Shown here one piece after another: positions 44,112 through 52,673 of a stretch of DNA of 64,000 bases (the stretch's first letter is position 1; the number at the start of each line of letters is the position of its first letter). Location of the stretch: positions 558,001 through 622,000 of the forward strand of contig NZ_JAYLVL010000001.1 in NCBI RefSeq assembly GCF_046156175.1, in the 5' to 3' direction. The position numbers and the translations under genes are program-made. The notes below the pieces were generated by a model. That model searched no databases. It was given only the letters and a program-made list of their open reading frames with translations, and had not been told where the DNA came from. The stretch comes from Lacisediminihabitans sp046156175. Its GTDB lineage: Bacteria; Actinomycetota; Actinomycetes; Actinomycetales; Microbacteriaceae.

Positions 44112-44550
44112 ACCTTCATCGCTCCGGGGCAAGGGGGGCCAGCCTGATCCGGCGAGTGGCCGCGCCATCACCGGGCCGGCTGCGTCATCCCCCTCAGCTT
44201 CGGTCGCCTGGGCTCCCCTCGATGAAACGTCGGTCCCGCACTCCCCCTCGACCTCCAGGTGAGAGTCGACGCGGACGCCATCGCTGTACGCCCCGAGCTC
44301 CTCGATTGCCGCTGCCGACAGGCGCGTCTTCGTCGCACCCTTCGTCGTGCGCCACGACGGCGATGACGATCGCAAGAGCCCCTTCGAAGGCGTGCCCGTC
44401 ATCGACAGTTCGCTCTCCGGGGCCCGAGGGGAACATTTGGGCGCGGATTCTCCGCCTGATGTTTCGGCCATGTGTCGCAGAAGAACACGGCAGGTAACAA
44501 ATCCGGATCTTCTCGAGTTTGCACTTCTGAGTCGACTGAAAAAGGAATAG
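44112..44550. other. 439-bp region without a supported gene
   Basis: Open frames exist on both strands, but none has protein-like composition, a ribosome site or a recognisable domain. A minus-strand frame (roughly 44150-44480) looks slightly more protein-like and could be a decayed gene. The last 60 bp are AT-rich and include TTGCAC at 44519-44524, a possible -35 for the next operon. Confidence 0.4.
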
Positions 44551-44567
44551 GGTCTGGACTCTAGACC
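44551..44567. promoter_or_regulatory. Palindromic GntR-type operator
   Basis: GGTCTGGACTCTAGACC is a 17-bp palindrome (GGTCTnGAnTCnAGACC) lying 12 bp before the M20 peptidase start. Length and GTCT-AGAC core suit an FCD-type GntR regulator, and one is encoded as the second gene of the operon. Confidence 0.55.
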
Positions 44568-44579
44568 TAAAGAGGATTC

Positions 44580-45851
44580 ATGCTGACCGAGCTCGATCAC
44601 GTCATCGCGAGCAATTCCGAGCGCGCGTTTAACTTCTTGGAAGACCTGGTGCGCGCGCCGAGCACGGTGGGCCACGAACAGGGCGCACTCGACGTCTTCG
44701 CCGCAGAGATGGAAGACATCGGGCTCCGCTCGGAGAAACTCGCGTTCCCGAACACACCCCTCTCCCACTCGCGCGCAGGAATCACCCAGCCTGAGTCGAT
44801 CGACGCGGCTGCGCGCTACCAGTTGCTCGCCCGTACGCCCGGTGACGGGCCTCTGAAGCTGCTGCTGAACGGCCACATGGATGTCGTGCCGGCAATGACC
44901 CCCCACCTGTGGACCTCGCCGCCCTTCGAACCCGAACGGCGGGGTGGCCGCCTCTTCGGAAGGGGGACCGCCGACATGAAGAGCGGGTTCGCGATCGGCT
45001 CGCTTGCCCTTCGCTCCCTCGCTGAGGTCGCACCGGCGCTCTTCTCCCAGCAGCGCCTGGGGTTCCTCGCGGTCATCGAGGAGGAGTGCACCGGCAATGG
45101 GGCGCTTCATTCGATCATCGATCACGGCATCACCGCGGCCGAAGTCGTGCTGCTCGAACCAACCGATCTCGGACTGATGGTTGGCGGGGTCGGAGTGCTC
45201 TGGATCGATGTCGACGTGACCGCGCTCTCCGGCCATGCCCAGGAGGCCAACCTCAACGCGAACGCCCTCGAGCTGGGGATGAAGGTCTTTCACGGCCTCA
45301 CCAGGTGGTCGGAACAGCTCGCGTCCACGCTGCCGGAACCGAGCATGGCGATCGGCGAGAACCCCTACAACGTCAATCTTGGCAAGGTGCACTCCGGTGA
45401 CTGGACTTCGACGGCGCCGTCGACGGCGACCTTGAGCATTCGCGTCGGGTTCCCCCGAGCGTGGACTCCTGACACTGCAGAGAAGGAAGTTCGCCGGGCC
45501 ATCGAGGAGCTGGTCGAGGCGGAAACCGACTTCGCGCTTCCTCCCCGGGTGACCCTCACGGGTTTCCGGGCGGACGGATACCTTCTCGCCACAGACTCAC
45601 CCCTGGTGAGAGACCTCAGTGCCGCGCACTTCGACGCGCACGGAACACTCCCAACGGCATTCACCCTCGGTAGCACCACCGATGCGCGCACCTACCTGAA
45701 CGGGTTCGAGATTCCCGCCGTGTGTTACGGCGCAGTCGCTCACGACATGCACGGGGTGGATGAGTCTGTGGAACTCGACAGCATCGTCGCTGCCGCGCGC
45801 ACCCTGGCGCGCTTCCTCCTCACCCGGTTCACGCGAGAGGAACAATCATGA
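44580..45851 (+). CDS. M20 family metallopeptidase / deacylase
   Basis: Cytoplasmic zinc hydrolase of 423 aa of the ArgE/DapE/ACY1 group. Metal ligands: His in N-G-H-M-D-V-V near residue 99, Asp in G-T-A-D-M-K-S near residue 135, Glu pair in I-E-E-E-C near residue 169, and a C-terminal His in D-M-H-G near residue 393. Dimerisation domain about residues 200-320. The family removes acyl groups from amino acids or splits dipeptides. First gene of an eight-gene ABC operon; AGAGGA ribosome site; stop overlaps the GntR start. Confidence 0.9.
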   Translation: MLTELDHVIASNSERAFNFLEDLVRAPSTVGHEQGALDVFAAEMEDIGLRSEKLAFPNTPLSHSRAGITQPESIDAAARYQLLARTPGDGPLKLLLNGHMDVVPAMTPHLWTSPPFEPERRGGRLFGRGTADMKSGFAIGSLALRSLAEVAPALFSQQRLGFLAVIEEECTGNGALHSIIDHGITAAEVVLLEPTDLGLMVGGVGVLWIDVDVTALSGHAQEANLNANALELGMKVFHGLTRWSEQLASTLPEPSMAIGENPYNVNLGKVHSGDWTSTAPSTATLSIRVGFPRAWTPDTAEKEVRRAIEELVEAETDFALPPRVTLTGFRADGYLLATDSPLVRDLSAAHFDAHGTLPTAFTLGSTTDARTYLNGFEIPAVCYGAVAHDMHGVDESVELDSIVAAARTLARFLLTRFTREEQS

Positions 45852-46648
45852 TCGCGCACGGCGCGGGGACAGAGGCTTCTCTCGCCGCGAATGACAGCGC
45901 CGCCGCGACCCTCACCTGGGGAAGCCCCATCGTGGCGCGGCACGTCGCCGACGATGTGGCCGACCGGCTGATCACCGCCATCGCCCTCGGACTGTATGTG
46001 CCGGCACAGCAGCTTCCGACCGAACGCGAACTCGCGTCGATGCTCGGAGTGTCGCGCACCTCGGTGCGCGAAGCACTGGGGCAGCTCACCGACACGGGGT
46101 ACCTCGAGGTGCGCCGCGGCCGCAACGGCGGGTACTTCGTCCTCTCCACCTGGGGACCGACATCGGCCGAGCATGTTCGCCGCCATCTGGTGCCGAAATG
46201 GTCCGAATTCGAGGAGCTGTTCGACGCTCGCACTCTGATCGAACCGCTGATCGCCCGCACGGCGGCTCTTCGGCACACGGAAGACGACGACATCAGGATT
46301 CAGGCAGCTCTTCAGGCCTACCAGGATGCGCCGAACCACGATGCCTCCCGCAACGCCGACTCGATGCTGCACCGCGCAATCGCGGAAGCCAGCCACAACC
46401 AGCTGTTGGTCAACCTGTCGGTCGACCTTCGGACGAAGATCAGCCTGAACCTCGGCGCGGAGCCCTACACCGACTCGGTGCGCCAGACAGCCATCCACCA
46501 GCATCACGACCTCGTGCAAGCGGTCATCGAGGGAAGGGTCGACGACGCCGGCGACATCGCAGCCCTCCACTTCGTGCTCTCCGAAACGCTGATCAGGGAT
46601 CTGATCGCGCGCGCGGAACGAGACGACGAGAGGGAGGATGAGCGATGA
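45848..46648 (+). CDS. GntR family (FadR/FCD-type) transcriptional regulator
   Basis: Protein of 266 aa: winged HTH (about residues 35-110; L-P-T-E-R-E-L-A-S-M-L-G-V-S-R-T-S-V-R-E-A) and FCD ligand domain (about 125-255) with the metal-site His/Asp pattern (H-R-A-I-A-E-A-S-H-N near residue 177). Start overlaps the M20 stop (ATGA), stop overlaps the permease start. Probable local repressor acting at the palindrome 44551-44567. Confidence 0.9.
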   Translation: MIAHGAGTEASLAANDSAAATLTWGSPIVARHVADDVADRLITAIALGLYVPAQQLPTERELASMLGVSRTSVREALGQLTDTGYLEVRRGRNGGYFVLSTWGPTSAEHVRRHLVPKWSEFEELFDARTLIEPLIARTAALRHTEDDDIRIQAALQAYQDAPNHDASRNADSMLHRAIAEASHNQLLVNLSVDLRTKISLNLGAEPYTDSVRQTAIHQHHDLVQAVIEGRVDDAGDIAALHFVLSETLIRDLIARAERDDEREDER

Positions 46649-47604
46649 CGTCCCGCTTCGCTTTCGTCGTGCGCAGGATACTGCTCACGATTCCGGTGCT
46701 CTTCATCATGAGCATCGTGGTCTTCCTGATCATCCGGCTCGTGCCAGGCGACCCGGTGCGCACGATGCTCGGATTCCGGGCAACGGCCGCGAATATCGCG
46801 GAGATTCGTCACCAGCTCGGGCTCGACCAGAATCTCTTCGCGCAGTACCTGAACTGGATCGGAGCCCTTCTCCGCGGGGATCTCGGCACCGACATCGTCA
46901 GCCATGCCTCCCTGGCCGAGTTGCTCTCCCAGCGACTGCCGGTCACCTTCGAACTCGCGGGATTGTCCATGCTTCTTGCCGTCGCCATCGGTGTGCCGCT
47001 CGGAGTCCGCGCCGCCGTCGGGGGGCGTTGGGTTCGCCGGCTCACCGAAGGGTTCGTCATTCTCGGCGTCAGCATCCCCGATTTCTGGCTCGGAATCATG
47101 CTCGTGCTCCTGTTCACGGGCACTCTCGCGGTGCTGCCCCCCTCCGGCTATGTGCCATTCACCGACAATCCCCTCGACAATCTGCGCTACATGATCCTGC
47201 CTGTGCTGACCCTCGCGGTGGGCGAGGCCGCCTACATCCTCCGCACCACCCGCGCTGCGGTGTCGACCGTCCTCGACCAACCGTTCGTGCTGTTCCTCCG
47301 GGCGAAAGGGATCCGTCCCGGCCGCATCGTGTTCGGGCATGCGCTCAGGAACGCCGGCCCGGCCATCGTCACCGTGATCGGAATCCAATTCGGCGTGCTG
47401 CTCGGAGGGGCCATCATCATCGAGACGCTCTTCGCTTTGCCCGGTGTCGGCAAACTCATCGTGACCGCGATCAACCAACGGAACTACCCCACCGTGCAGG
47501 TAGGCGTTCTCGCCATCGCGACGACATTCATCGTGGTCTCGCTGCTCACCGACCTGATCGTCGGCTGGCTCGACCCGCGTGTCTCGGACGGAGCCTCCAC
47601 ATGA
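46645..47604 (+). CDS. ABC transporter permease, DppB type
   Basis: Permease of 319 aa with six helices. N-terminal signature I-I-R-L-V-P-G-D-P-V near residue 30; EAA loop region R-A-K-G-I-R-P near residue 217. Overlaps neighbours on both sides by 4 bp. Pairs with the DppC-type permease to import peptides or peptide-like compounds delivered by the binding protein at 51006. Confidence 0.92.
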   Translation: MTSRFAFVVRRILLTIPVLFIMSIVVFLIIRLVPGDPVRTMLGFRATAANIAEIRHQLGLDQNLFAQYLNWIGALLRGDLGTDIVSHASLAELLSQRLPVTFELAGLSMLLAVAIGVPLGVRAAVGGRWVRRLTEGFVILGVSIPDFWLGIMLVLLFTGTLAVLPPSGYVPFTDNPLDNLRYMILPVLTLAVGEAAYILRTTRAAVSTVLDQPFVLFLRAKGIRPGRIVFGHALRNAGPAIVTVIGIQFGVLLGGAIIIETLFALPGVGKLIVTAINQRNYPTVQVGVLAIATTFIVVSLLTDLIVGWLDPRVSDGAST

Positions 47605-48476
47605 CCACGGCCCTCGTTCCCGACACGACTTCGACACGGATGCGACCACCCCGCAAACGGCGTCGAACGGCGAACCGTTTCATTCTCGCCGGCATCCTGA
47701 TCCTGGCCGCGCTCGCCGTCGTCGCGATCCTGGCGCCGATCCTCGCGCCCCACGATCCGGAAACCGTCGAGGTGAGCAGGGTGCTCGGCACCCCCAACCT
47801 CCAGCATCCCTTCGGCTCGGATGTGCTCGGACGAGACGTGCTCAGCCGGGTTCTCTTCGGTTTGCGCGTCAGTCTCCTCGTCTCGATTTCGGCGGTCCTG
47901 GTCGCCACACTCGTGGCCGTACCGCTCGGACTGGCCGCGGGCTACTTCGGCAGCTGGGTGGACACGGCGATCTCGCGCACCCTCGACATGGTCCTCATCC
48001 TGCCGGCCATGCTCCTGGCGATAACGCTGATCGCGATCCTCGGCCCGGGAAGCACGGTTGCCGGCCTCGCCATCGCCGTCATCTACCTGCCCATCCTGGC
48101 CCGGGTGATGCGAAGCAGCACCCTCGTCGTGACGCGCAACGACTACGTGGCCGGAGCGCGGGCGCGGGGAGCAAGCCACCTTCGCATCATCGGGACCCAC
48201 GTGGCCCCGAATGCGATCGGTCCGGTCATCGTGCAGGCGTCGATTCTCAGTGCGTTCGCCCTTCAGCTCGAGGCGGGACTCAGCTTTCTCGGCCTCGGAA
48301 CCCAGCCGCCGACCCCGTCGCTCGGAGGCATGCTGGCCGACGGTCGGGATGTCCTGATCCAGGCTCCCTGGGTCGAGGTCTTTCCCGGCCTCGCGATCGT
48401 GATCGCGGTGCTCGCATTCACGCTTCTCGGCGAGGGTCTTCGCCGCGCCTTCGATCCGGCAGGAGTGGCCGAATGA
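47601..48476 (+). CDS. ABC transporter permease, DppC type
   Basis: Permease of 291 aa with a basic cytoplasmic N-terminus (R-P-P-R-K-R-R-R near residue 15) and six helices. DppC motifs H-P-F-G-S-D-V-L-G-R-D near residue 69 and L-S-F-L-G-L-G near residue 232 are intact. ATGA overlaps with both neighbours. Confidence 0.92.
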   Translation: MTTALVPDTTSTRMRPPRKRRRTANRFILAGILILAALAVVAILAPILAPHDPETVEVSRVLGTPNLQHPFGSDVLGRDVLSRVLFGLRVSLLVSISAVLVATLVAVPLGLAAGYFGSWVDTAISRTLDMVLILPAMLLAITLIAILGPGSTVAGLAIAVIYLPILARVMRSSTLVVTRNDYVAGARARGASHLRIIGTHVAPNAIGPVIVQASILSAFALQLEAGLSFLGLGTQPPTPSLGGMLADGRDVLIQAPWVEVFPGLAIVIAVLAFTLLGEGLRRAFDPAGVAE

Positions 48477-49345
48477 CCGACATCCTCGCTCTCTCCCAGG
48501 TGTCAGTGCGCTTCGGCGCACAACCCGAACCCGCCGTGCGCGATGTGTCGCTCACCCTCAACCGTGGCGAGATCTTCGGGATCGTCGGCGAAAGCGGCAG
48601 CGGCAAGAGCACCCTGGCGAACGCCGTGATGAGCCTGCTTCCGACTATCGCCCAGACCACGGGAAGCATCTCCATGAACGGGCGGGAGATCACGCACCTC
48701 GACACCGCCGAGCTCCGAAACCTTCGTGGCAACGAAGTCGCGATGATCTTCCAGGATGCCTCGGCGAGTCTCGATCCCACCTGGTCGGTCGGTGACCAGA
48801 TCGCCGAGACCCTTCGCGCGCACAGTCGCATCTCGCTGCGGGAAGCTAAGGCGCGGGCAATCCAGCTCATGAGCGAAGTGGGAATCCCCGACCCCGCCTC
48901 CCGCTATTCCGACGCTCCCCACCGCCTGTCCGGCGGCCAACGGCAGCGTATAGTCATCGCCGCCGCCCTGGCGAACCGGCCGCAGCTGCTCATTGCGGAC
49001 GAACCGACCACGGCACTCGACGTGACGATCCAGGCGCAGGTCCTTAACCTGATCGACACGCTGCGAACCGCCCACGGCACCACCGTCCTGCTCATCACCC
49101 ACGATCTCGGCGTTGTCGCCCAGGTGTGCGATCGAGTGGGGGTGATGTACCGGGGGAAACTCATCGAGGTCGCGGAGACGACGGATCTCTTCAACGCACC
49201 CCGACATCCCTACACGCGCGCACTCCTGGCCTCCAACCCGGCTGGCGCCCCGCGCGGAAGCCGCCTTCCCGTGATCTCGGACGACTGGAGCATCGACCGA
49301 CCGGCAACGGAAGGGTCACTCCCCGAAATGGACGGTCGATCATGA
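48473..49345 (+). CDS. ABC transporter ATP-binding protein, DppD type
   Basis: ATPase of 290 aa: Walker A G-E-S-G-S-G-K-S near residue 38, signature L-S-G-G-Q-R-Q-R, Walker B L-L-I-A-D-E-P and H-loop I-T-H-D. The C-terminal H-P-Y-T-R motif is typical of oligopeptide ATPases, but the usual Cys-rich oligo_HPY iron-sulfur-like region is absent. Overlaps both neighbours by 4 bp. Confidence 0.92.
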   Translation: MTDILALSQVSVRFGAQPEPAVRDVSLTLNRGEIFGIVGESGSGKSTLANAVMSLLPTIAQTTGSISMNGREITHLDTAELRNLRGNEVAMIFQDASASLDPTWSVGDQIAETLRAHSRISLREAKARAIQLMSEVGIPDPASRYSDAPHRLSGGQRQRIVIAAALANRPQLLIADEPTTALDVTIQAQVLNLIDTLRTAHGTTVLLITHDLGVVAQVCDRVGVMYRGKLIEVAETTDLFNAPRHPYTRALLASNPAGAPRGSRLPVISDDWSIDRPATEGSLPEMDGRS

Positions 49346-50124
49346 ACTCTCTCCTGACGGTCGAAAATGTGAGCAAGTCGTTCCCCGCGGGAGGGCCTCC
49401 CTGGAGGCGCCGCAACGCCGTGGCTCTCGACCGTGTCTCGTTGACGCTCGAGCGTGGCCAGACACTCGGTCTCGTCGGGGAATCGGGAAGCGGAAAGAGC
49501 ACTCTCGGTCGCTGTATCCTCGACCTCACCGCGCCGTCCGAGGGAGTCATCACCTTCGACGGGAAGGAACTCAGCACGATGTCCCGGGCCGACCGCTCGA
49601 CTTTCCGCCGGCGCGTGCAGCCGGTGTTTCAGGATCCCTACGGGAGCCTCGATCCGCGGTGGCCGATCGGGCGAAGCGTGCGGGAATCGCTGGACAGCTT
49701 TCGGATCGGCACTCCGCTCACCCGGGAGCGACGCGTGCTCGACCTGTTCGACCGGGTCGGACTCAGCACGACCCTGGTCGACCGCCTGCCGACCACGCTC
49801 TCCGGCGGCCAGCGTCAGCGCGTCAGTATCGCCGCCGCTCTCGCGAGCGAGCCCGAACTCATCGTGGCCGACGAGCCGGTGAGTGCTCTCGACATGAGCG
49901 TGCAAGCACAGATCCTCAACCTGTTCATGGACCTCCAGCACGATCTCCATGTCGCCTGCATCTTCATCTCCCACGACCTGGGGGTGGTCGAGCACATCAG
50001 CAACGAGGTCGCCGTGCTCTACCACGGAGTCATCGTCGAGAACGGTGAAACCGAACAGGTCATGAACCGGCCCGGTCATGACTACACCCGAGCGCTGATC
50101 GGCGCGATCCCCCGCCCGAAATGA
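49342..50124 (+). CDS. ABC transporter ATP-binding protein, DppF type
   Basis: ATPase of 260 aa, partner of the preceding one. Walker A G-E-S-G-S-G-K-S near residue 47, Q-loop F-Q-D-P-Y-G-S-L-D-P typical of DppF, signature L-S-G-G-Q-R-Q-R, Walker B L-I-V-A-D-E-P and H-loop I-S-H-D. Followed after 49 nt by the alpha/beta hydrolase gene on the same strand. Confidence 0.92.
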   Translation: MNSLLTVENVSKSFPAGGPPWRRRNAVALDRVSLTLERGQTLGLVGESGSGKSTLGRCILDLTAPSEGVITFDGKELSTMSRADRSTFRRRVQPVFQDPYGSLDPRWPIGRSVRESLDSFRIGTPLTRERRVLDLFDRVGLSTTLVDRLPTTLSGGQRQRVSIAAALASEPELIVADEPVSALDMSVQAQILNLFMDLQHDLHVACIFISHDLGVVEHISNEVAVLYHGVIVENGETEQVMNRPGHDYTRALIGAIPRPK

Positions 50125-50173
50125 CCCCGACCGAGCCCACGAACACGCACATCACCGACAGAAGGAGCGCACC

Positions 50174-50980
50174 GTGCCCACAGCACACGTGAACGGAATC
50201 ACCCTGAATTACCGTCTCGACGGCGAAGAGAACACCGGAGAGACGATCGTTCTCATCAACGGACTCGCCGATGATCTCTACTCCTGGGACTTTCAAGTTC
50301 CCGCGCTGCTCGAGGCGGGATGCCGCGTGCTGCGATTCGACAATCGAGGCATCGGGGTCTCCGACAAGCCTGCCGGTCCGTACACCTCCACGATGATGGC
50401 CGAAGACGCGAAAGCCCTCGTCGACAGTCTCGGGATCTCCGACTTCCACCTCATGGGTGTCTCGATGGGCGGCATGATCGCCCAGGAGTATGCGATTGCG
50501 TTCCCCGAGGATCTCAAGTCGCTCACCCTCGGCTGCACGTACGCGAAAGCGGACGCGTTCTGTCTCAACATGTTCGCCATGTGGGCCGATCTCGCCACCG
50601 GACTCGGTGTGCCCTTCGTCATGCGGGATGTCGCCCTCTGGGCCTTCACCGGTCCGTTCTTCGAAGAGCGTCCAGAAGACGCTGCCGAATTCGCGGAGGC
50701 GATGGCATCGCTGCCGATGACCGTCGAGGCGTACCTGTCACAGCTCAACGTCATCCAGACCCACGACACCGTCGACCGGCTGGCACGCATCACCGCACCG
50801 ACCCTGGTCCTGGCCGGCGAAGAGGACATCCTGATCCCGGTGCGCCTCTCAGCTCAGCTCCAGTCCAGCCTCCCCGGCTCCAGCTGGGCGACGGTTCCCG
50901 GCGGGCACGCGTGCCTGTGGGAATCGCCGGATCCGTTCAACCACAGCTTCATCGAGTTCGTCACCCGCACAGCAAATTAG
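50174..50980 (+). CDS. Alpha/beta hydrolase
   Basis: Cytoplasmic hydrolase of 268 aa with the alpha/beta fold: oxyanion region I-N-G-L-A near residue 29, nucleophile Ser in G-V-S-M-G-G near residue 98, acid Asp in G-E-E-D-I near residue 217, and His in G-G-H-A-C near residue 243. The GTG start has an AGAAGGAG site. Its place inside an ABC importer operon with an M20 enzyme suggests that it acts on the imported compound, for example an ester, lactone or amide. Confidence 0.85.
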   Translation: MPTAHVNGITLNYRLDGEENTGETIVLINGLADDLYSWDFQVPALLEAGCRVLRFDNRGIGVSDKPAGPYTSTMMAEDAKALVDSLGISDFHLMGVSMGGMIAQEYAIAFPEDLKSLTLGCTYAKADAFCLNMFAMWADLATGLGVPFVMRDVALWAFTGPFFEERPEDAAEFAEAMASLPMTVEAYLSQLNVIQTHDTVDRLARITAPTLVLAGEEDILIPVRLSAQLQSSLPGSSWATVPGGHACLWESPDPFNHSFIEFVTRTAN

Positions 50981-51005
50981 TCCATCACATTCGGAAGAGG
51001 CACCA

Positions 51006-52598
51006 ATGAAACCGCACTCCCGCCCCCGGCCCTCGACAGGCCACCGGGCAAAAATCGCCGTACTCATCACCGCAACCGGACTCGCCGCCGCCCTCGCCCT
51101 GACGGGGTGCGGCACCAGCTCGACGCCATCGGCGAGCGGCGGAACGTCGTCATCGGGCATCAAGGACGGAGGCGACCTCCGGGCCGCGCTCACCGGCGAA
51201 CCCGATGTGCTCGACCCCGCCACATCGTCGATCTACACGGGCGCGCAGGTGTACGAAGGCATCTTCAGCATGCTCATCGACCTCGACGCCAACGGAAAGT
51301 TCGTTCCCGACCTCGCCACGAAGTGGAAGCAGGATGACGCGACGACCTGGACCTTCACCCTGGTCGACAACGCCACATTCCAGAACGGCGAGAAATTCAC
51401 CTCGGCCGACGTGAAATACACCTTCGAGAGACTGCTCAACCCCGCAACCGCCAGTGCCTATGCCGGGCTCTACTCCCAGATCGACTCCATCGACGCGCCA
51501 ACGCCCACCAGCGTCGTATTCCACCTGAAGGCCGCATTCGGACCCTTCCTCACCAACCTCGCGACCAACGGCGAGATCGTGAACAAGAAGGCCATCGAAA
51601 GCTCCGACCCTGCCCGCAACCCAGTCGGCACCGGTCCTTTCGAATTCGTCGAATGGGTGCAGGGAGACCACATCACGCTGAAGAAGAACCCCAACTACTT
51701 CAAAAAAGGGCTTCCTCATCTCGATTCGATCACCTTCAAGTTCCTTCCGGTGGACCAGAGCCGCATCGACGCCCTGTCCTCCGGTGAGATCGACTGGGCC
51801 GATGCCGTTCCTCTCCAGCAGGTGCCCGCCCTCAAGAAGGACCCGCGTTTCACCCTGGTGACGAGCCCCGTTGCGGGAATTCCCGACTACCTCGCGCTCA
51901 ACACCACGAAGGCACCCTTCAACGACCCGAAGGTGCGCCAGGCGATCGCCCTGGCCATCGACCGTTCCGCCATCCGGGATGTCGCGTACCTCGGCACCGG
52001 CGAACTCGGTCTCGAGGAGGTTCCCACCGGGTCATCCTGGTACAACGAATCCGGCATCTTCGGTGCGAAGCAGGATATCACCAAGGCGAAGAAACTGATG
52101 AGCGAGGCCGGCTACGGCAGCGGACTGAAGGTCGAGTACCTCGGTCTGTCCCAGTATCCAGAGTTGCTCAAGACCGGGCAAGTGGTTCGAGACGAACTGA
52201 AGAAGATCGGTATAGACATGTCGATCAAGGCCGTCGATGTCTCCGTCTGGTACGACGCTTTCAGCAGCGGTGATTACCAGATCACCAGCGCGTACCAGGA
52301 GCGCACCATCGATCCGGACAACTTCTATTCCCTGGTCATCAAAGCGGGCGGGCCAATCAACACCACCGGATATGCGAACCCGCAAGTCGATGCGCTCATC
52401 GACCAGGCCGCGGCGAGCAGCGACACGAAGGAGCGCGAGTCCCTCTACGAGAAGATCCGCACCCAGATGACAACGGATGCGCCGCTCATCTTCACGCACT
52501 ACGAAACGCTGAACTACCTCATGAACAAGAAGGTGGTCGGATCGGCGATCACCCCGACTCTGAGCCTCAACATGGCGAAGATCGGTTTCAGCAAGTAA
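51006..52598 (+). CDS. ABC transporter family 5 substrate-binding lipoprotein
   Basis: Solute-binding protein of 530 aa. A long basic N-terminus precedes the lipobox A-L-T-G-C (Cys near residue 36), followed by a Ser/Gly linker. SBP_bac_5 motifs include T-F-Q-N-G-E-K-F-T near residue 121 and N-P-V-G-T-G-P-F near residue 204. Last gene of the M20-GntR-Dpp operon, followed by a perfect 15-bp terminator hairpin. The ligand is probably a peptide or acylated amino compound. Confidence 0.92.
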   Translation: MKPHSRPRPSTGHRAKIAVLITATGLAAALALTGCGTSSTPSASGGTSSSGIKDGGDLRAALTGEPDVLDPATSSIYTGAQVYEGIFSMLIDLDANGKFVPDLATKWKQDDATTWTFTLVDNATFQNGEKFTSADVKYTFERLLNPATASAYAGLYSQIDSIDAPTPTSVVFHLKAAFGPFLTNLATNGEIVNKKAIESSDPARNPVGTGPFEFVEWVQGDHITLKKNPNYFKKGLPHLDSITFKFLPVDQSRIDALSSGEIDWADAVPLQQVPALKKDPRFTLVTSPVAGIPDYLALNTTKAPFNDPKVRQAIALAIDRSAIRDVAYLGTGELGLEEVPTGSSWYNESGIFGAKQDITKAKKLMSEAGYGSGLKVEYLGLSQYPELLKTGQVVRDELKKIGIDMSIKAVDVSVWYDAFSSGDYQITSAYQERTIDPDNFYSLVIKAGGPINTTGYANPQVDALIDQAAASSDTKERESLYEKIRTQMTTDAPLIFTHYETLNYLMNKKVVGSAITPTLSLNMAKIGFSK

Positions 52599-52612
52599 CT
52601 CCGATCACCCTG

Positions 52613-52649
52613 GCCGGACGGGGAGCGAACACCACGCTCCCCGTCCGGC
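52613..52649. terminator. Strong bidirectional terminator
   Basis: A perfect 15-bp stem (GCCGGACGGGGAGCG and its complement) with a 7-nt AACACCA loop lies between the binding-protein gene and the convergent phospholipase-like gene. Confidence 0.85.
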
Positions 52650-52673
52650 ATCAGTGTCGAGGAGAGCCCTGGT

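Noticed and set aside
44028..45392. 454-codon minus-strand frame across the tRNA-M20 region
   Set aside because: Mostly antisense to the M20 gene; only a short part before it is ambiguous and is noted under the empty region.
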